The notes under the pieces were generated by a model. It had not been told where the DNA came from, did no database searches, and saw nothing but the letters and a program-made list of their open reading frames with translations. From contig JAYVXF010000333.1 of assembly GCA_043793345.1 (NCBI GenBank), positions 1-28,410 of the forward strand: a stretch of DNA of 28,410 bases, given 5' to 3'. Below are positions 25,005-28,410 of the stretch, one piece after another (the stretch's first letter is position 1; each line of letters starts with the position of its first letter). The position numbers and the translations under genes are program-made. Source of the stretch: UKL13-2 sp043793345 (GTDB taxonomy: Bacteria; Pseudomonadota; Gammaproteobacteria; Burkholderiales; Usitatibacteraceae).

Positions 25005-25955
25005 ATGCCATCAACGCCGGATACAATTAGAATCGCCTCCCGCGAGAGCCGTCTCGCGATGGTGCAAAGCGAATGGATCGCCGCAAAACTGCGCGCGCAG
25101 TATCCGGCGGCAAAAATCGACATCATCGGCATGACCACCAGGGGCGACCAGATACTTGACGTTCCGCTGGCGCAGATTGGCGGCAAGGGATTGTTCATCA
25201 AAGAGCTCGAAACGGCACTTGAGGATGGTCGCGCGGATATCGCCGTACATTCGATGAAAGATGTACCGATGACGTTGCCGCCGGGCTTTTCAGCTGTCAT
25301 CGTCGGTGAGCGCGAAGATGTGCGCGACGCCTTCGTTTCCAACCGATTTGCCAGTATCGAATCGTTGCCGCAGGGTGCTACTGTGGGTACGTCCAGTCTC
25401 AGGCGCGAAAGCCAATTGCGTCACGCACGCCCCGATCTGGACATCAGAGCCTTGCGTGGCAACGTCAACACGCGTCTGGGCAAACTTGACGCGGGACATT
25501 TTGACGCCATCATTCTCGCCGCGGCCGGTCTGAAACGGCTGGGGTTCGAGGCGCGCATTCGCGAGAGTTTATCGCCTGACATTTATCTGCCGGCCATCGC
25601 CCAAGGCGCGCTCGGCATCGAATATCAAACCGCGCGGCCCGATGTCGCCGCATGGCTGGCACCATTTGCAAATGAAAATACCAGCGCAATGGTCAACGCT
25701 GAACGCGCCTTTGGCCGCGCCTTGACCGCCAGTTGTGATGTACCGCTGGGCGCACATGCAAGTCTGCTCGGTGGCGAGCTCACGCTTGATGGTTTCGTCG
25801 CGATGCCCGACGGCAGCCGCATGATTCGACGTAACAAGCAGGGCAGCGTGGCGGATGCGGAAGCGCTCGGTAGCGCGCTCGCACAGATGCTGATCGACGA
25901 GGGTGCCGGCGAAATTCTTGCCTCACTTTCCCGGCACAGCGCTGATGCAGGCTGA
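25005..25955 (+). CDS. hemC: Porphobilinogen deaminase (hydroxymethylbilane synthase)
   Basis: HemC links four porphobilinogens into hydroxymethylbilane in heme synthesis. The product has 316 residues from the ATG at 25005. Marks: IRIASRESRLAMVQSEW at the N-terminus, GGKGLFIKELE and DIAVHSMKDVP, then GTSSLRRESQL, LRGNVNTRLGKLD and ALTASCDVPLGAHA, where Cys244 carries the dipyrromethane cofactor. The frame extends upstream to a TTG at 24987, but the ATG fits the family start better. There is no clear ribosome binding site. A TAAAAT 40 bases upstream (24960-24965) may be its -10 element. It is the first of four hem genes. Confidence 0.97.
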   Translation: MPSTPDTIRIASRESRLAMVQSEWIAAKLRAQYPAAKIDIIGMTTRGDQILDVPLAQIGGKGLFIKELETALEDGRADIAVHSMKDVPMTLPPGFSAVIVGEREDVRDAFVSNRFASIESLPQGATVGTSSLRRESQLRHARPDLDIRALRGNVNTRLGKLDAGHFDAIILAAAGLKRLGFEARIRESLSPDIYLPAIAQGALGIEYQTARPDVAAWLAPFANENTSAMVNAERAFGRALTASCDVPLGAHASLLGGELTLDGFVAMPDGSRMIRRNKQGSVADAEALGSALAQMLIDEGAGEILASLSRHSADAG

Positions 25956-26751
25956 AGCGCCGCTGCAAGGTGTAACGCTGATCGTGACGCGTCCGCGCGG
26001 GCAAGCGGCGCGCAGCGCAGCCGCATTGTGCGCAGCGGGTGCCGAGGTGATCACATTCCCGGTGCTGGATATCGCGCCGATTGGCGCCGCGGTTACGGCA
26101 GCAGCGCTCGCCAGCGCGTCGGCGATCATCTTTGTCAGCGCCAACGCGGTCGCGTACGGCGTGCCGGTGCTGCGGCGCGCAGGCGACATCCCGGCGACGA
26201 CGGAAATATTTGCGATCGGTCGCGCAACGGCGGCAGCACTGGCCGACGCCGGGTTCAAGAATGTGCTGTCACCAGTCGTCAGCATCGACAGCGAAGGATT
26301 ATTGGCAATGCGACAATTGCAAGCCGTCGATGGGCGACATATCATTCTCGTGAAGGGTGTGAGCGAGCTCGGTGGCCGCAGATTGCTGGAGCAGGCATTG
26401 GTTGCGCGCGGTGCGCAGGTGAATGTGCTTGAATGTTATCGACGCGCGCCGGCTGCGCCGGATGCGGTTGCGTGTACACAGTTAAAAACATCGTTCGCGT
26501 CCGGCCGCGTACACGGCTGTTTTGCATTGAGCGTTGAAACACTGGATAGTTTGATGAATATTTTTTCAGCAATGGATATTTCGCCGCAAACGCAAACAGT
26601 TTTGCTGGTGCCAAACCCGCGCGTGGCCGACGCGGCACGCACGTTTGGTTTCGGTAATATTGCCGAAGTGCCGCTGGCCGATGCGGAAATGATCGCAGCG
26701 CTCATCAGCTTGAAACCACAATTGCTCATACCCGCCCCACTTCACCACTAG
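25945..26751 (+). CDS. hemD: Uroporphyrinogen-III synthase
   Basis: HemD closes hydroxymethylbilane with inversion of ring D to give uroporphyrinogen III. The 268-residue chain is weakly conserved, as usual for HemD, but shows VTLIVTRPRGQA at the N-terminus, the IIFVSANAVAYGVPVL segment near residue 65, GRATAAALADAGF near 92 and the ILVKGVSELGGRRLLEQAL segment near 134. The ATG at 25945 lies 11 bases inside the end of hemC, a common coupled arrangement. The longer in-frame start at 25903 would overlap hemC by over 50 bases and is less likely. Confidence 0.93.
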   Translation: MQAEAPLQGVTLIVTRPRGQAARSAAALCAAGAEVITFPVLDIAPIGAAVTAAALASASAIIFVSANAVAYGVPVLRRAGDIPATTEIFAIGRATAAALADAGFKNVLSPVVSIDSEGLLAMRQLQAVDGRHIILVKGVSELGGRRLLEQALVARGAQVNVLECYRRAPAAPDAVACTQLKTSFASGRVHGCFALSVETLDSLMNIFSAMDISPQTQTVLLVPNPRVADAARTFGFGNIAEVPLADAEMIAALISLKPQLLIPAPLHH

Positions 26752-26754
26752 CTT

Positions 26755-27795
26755 ATGGACGACATCAACACAAAATCAGCAGCAACGCCCGCCTTACCGT
26801 CCACCAGCATTGCCTTATTGGTGGTCGCGCTGGCGGGGCTGGCGCTGGGCGCGTGGGCGTGGTGGGATGGCCGTGAAACGGCGCAGGCACTGACCCAGAA
26901 TCTGGGCGTGAAATTGGCCGAGCAGGGCAAAGTGCAGACGCAGACTTCGATGCAGGTTGAGCAACTGCAAAAAGACGCACGCGAATCGCAAAACCGCGTC
27001 GCGCAATTGGAGGGCAAGCTCGCCGAGTTTCAGGGGCAACGCATTGCCCTCGAGGAAATGACCCGCGATCTGGCGCGGGCGCCGGATGACTGGTTGCTGG
27101 CCGAGATCGAGCAAACGCTCAACATCGCCAGCCGCGAATTGGTGCTCTCGGCCAATGTGCGTGCAGCGCTCATCGCGCTGCAAGCAGCAGACCAGCGGCT
27201 GGCACGCGCCGACAAATTGCAGGTGGTGCAATTGCGCCGCGCGATCACGCAAGACATGGAGCGGCTGAAAGCGCTGCCGCTGGTCGATACCATTGGCATC
27301 AGCCTGAAACTGGATAATTTAATGGCGCTTGCCGCGACGCTGCCCTTGACGATTCCCGATTCCGCCGCCAGCGGCGCGGCCAGCTCGCGTGAAGCGCGCA
27401 GCCATGACGCGAATGAAAATATCGCCGTCCGCTTCGGTCGAGACATCTGGTTTGAAATGAAACAACTCATCCGCATTCGCGATCTCGACAACGGCGACGC
27501 CGCGTTACTTTCGCCGCAGCAAAGTTATTTTTTGCGCGAAAATCTGAAGCTGCGTTTGCTTTCGGCGCGCACTGCGCTGATCGCGCGCGATGATGTGAAC
27601 TACAAAGAAGACTTGAAGCTGGTGCGTGACATGCTGACCAAATATTTTGACCCGAAAGCAAAGGTCAATACCAATGCATTGGCGATGCTGAAGCAGTTTG
27701 CCGAAAATCCAGCATCGATTGCGCCGCCTGACATCACCGCGAGCCTTGCCGCGATGCGTGCCGCACGCGCTGCACGCGAACGGCCGCCACGTTAG
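26755..27795 (+). CDS. hemX: HemX-like membrane protein
   Basis: This 346-residue protein is the proteobacterial HemX, often misannotated as uroporphyrinogen-III C-methyltransferase; it has no methyltransferase domain. It has a short cytoplasmic head, one membrane segment (about residues 18-38, IALLVVALAGLALGAWAW), a coiled coil (about 45-90) with repeated Gln/Glu heptads, and a helical domain with APDDWLLAEIEQTLNIASREL and LLREN-like SYFLRENLKLRLLSARTALI (split across residues 258-280). It starts three bases after the hemD stop. Its role in heme synthesis is unproven but its position between hemD and hemY is well conserved. Confidence 0.92.
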   Translation: MDDINTKSAATPALPSTSIALLVVALAGLALGAWAWWDGRETAQALTQNLGVKLAEQGKVQTQTSMQVEQLQKDARESQNRVAQLEGKLAEFQGQRIALEEMTRDLARAPDDWLLAEIEQTLNIASRELVLSANVRAALIALQAADQRLARADKLQVVQLRRAITQDMERLKALPLVDTIGISLKLDNLMALAATLPLTIPDSAASGAASSREARSHDANENIAVRFGRDIWFEMKQLIRIRDLDNGDAALLSPQQSYFLRENLKLRLLSARTALIARDDVNYKEDLKLVRDMLTKYFDPKAKVNTNALAMLKQFAENPASIAPPDITASLAAMRAARAARERPPR

Positions 27796-27799
27796 CGTC

Positions 27800-28410
27800 A
27801 TGACCAGCCGTCCTATCCGCTGGGCGTTGTGGACGCTGCTGCTGGCCGCACTTGCCGTGGCGCTGGCGCTGGCCGGTCACTACGGTAGTGGCTTTGTGGT
27901 GTTCGTGATACCACCGTGGCGCGCAGAGACGTCCATCATGCTGTACGTGATGCTGCAATTGTTTTTATTCGCAGCGGCCTATTTTTTAATTCAGCTCGCC
28001 GTGAAAACTTACCGGCTGCCGCGGCTGTTGCGGAAAAATAAAATCGAATCTGCACGCACCAAATCACGCGACCAGTTGCTGGAAAGTCTGCAGCTGTTAT
28101 TTTCCGGCGAATTCCGCACGGCCGAGGCACGCGCGCGCACTGCCATGCAACACAACGACACCCGCGACATGGCCGCCGCGATTGCTGCGTGGGCGGCCTA
28201 CGAAGGCGGCAATTCGGGCGCGGCGGTGCCGTATCTGGATCACATTCGCAATGAAGGCTCGAGCCGCATGCGCGACGCCTCCAAAGCCTACATGCTGCTG
28301 GCCGATGGCAAGGCACACGAGGCGCTGTCGCTACTCAAGCACCTTGCCGCCAGTGACCCAAAAAATCCCGGCGTGCTGAAAATGAAAGTCGAAGCCGAGC
28401 TCGCCGAGAA
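27800..28410 (+). CDS. hemY: HemY-like membrane protein, N-terminal part (runs off the window)
   Basis: The frame opens with ATG at 27800, four bases after the hemX stop, and stays open to the window end (203 codons). It encodes two membrane segments (about residues 7-27 and 48-68), WRAETSIML between them, then a helical repeat region with LLFSGEFRTAEARARTAM, AWAAYEGGN, and a TPR-like KAYMLLADGKAHEALSLLKHL. This is the proteobacterial HemY (protoheme IX biogenesis) family, which is not the Bacillus protoporphyrinogen oxidase of the same name. The C-terminus lies outside the window. Confidence 0.93.
   Translation, partial: MTSRPIRWALWTLLLAALAVALALAGHYGSGFVVFVIPPWRAETSIMLYVMLQLFLFAAAYFLIQLAVKTYRLPRLLRKNKIESARTKSRDQLLESLQLLFSGEFRTAEARARTAMQHNDTRDMAAAIAAWAAYEGGNSGAAVPYLDHIRNEGSSRMRDASKAYMLLADGKAHEALSLLKHLAASDPKNPGVLKMKVEAELAE

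Overview
The window reads as the chromosome of a betaproteobacterium. The evidence is gene order and gene type: an xseB-ispA-dxs cluster next to a divergent Rieske oxygenase gene, a hemC-hemD-hemX-hemY operon, a Thiobacillus-type gshA followed by gshB, a HiPIP, and a very long DUF3683-type FAD/Fe-S oxidoreductase. No genus can be named safely from sequence alone. I see no rRNA, tRNA, CRISPR array, transposase or phage gene.

Layout, left to right. A YfcG-like glutathione transferase and a YcaQ-like winged-helix DNA glycosylase form a translationally coupled pair (23-1821, +). A 310-base convergent gap follows with two different repeats. On the minus strand come two small paralogous secreted proteins (2132-3025) downstream of xseB-ispA-dxs (3076-6142), which encodes isoprenoid precursor synthesis plus the exonuclease VII small subunit. 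A Rieske non-heme iron oxygenase (6428-7540, +), a Tat-exported HiPIP (7647-7952, -) and a secreted DUF302 protein (8273-8731, +) follow. A type II restriction-modification locus (8895-11023, -) lies next; its endonuclease gene is broken by one extra copy of a 10-bp tandem repeat. Then come mpl (-) for peptidoglycan recycling, divergent gshA-gshB (+) for glutathione synthesis, and a minus-strand cluster (15274-20713) of a large beta-propeller lipoprotein, a HIT hydrolase and an unknown 537-residue protein. The 1331-residue oxidoreductase (20827-24822, -) and the hem operon (25005 to the window end, +) close the window.

The genes are mostly housekeeping: isoprenoid, glutathione, heme and cell-wall recycling. 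Glutathione synthesis (gshA-gshB) and its use (the glutathione transferase) both occur, but at separate loci.

The least expected signal is a family of about 68-bp hairpin-containing repeats present in four copies (2038-2105, 8784-8851, 11140-11207, 15149-15216). Three lie between convergent genes. Two, in the same orientation, bracket the restriction-modification locus, so that locus looks like a cassette inserted at a repeat. The locus also carries two separate 10-bp tandem repeats, one inside the endonuclease gene and one just upstream of the methyltransferase, which suggests slippage-driven loss or switching of restriction. I see no clearly new multi-gene system; this repeat/cassette arrangement is the best candidate for something undescribed.
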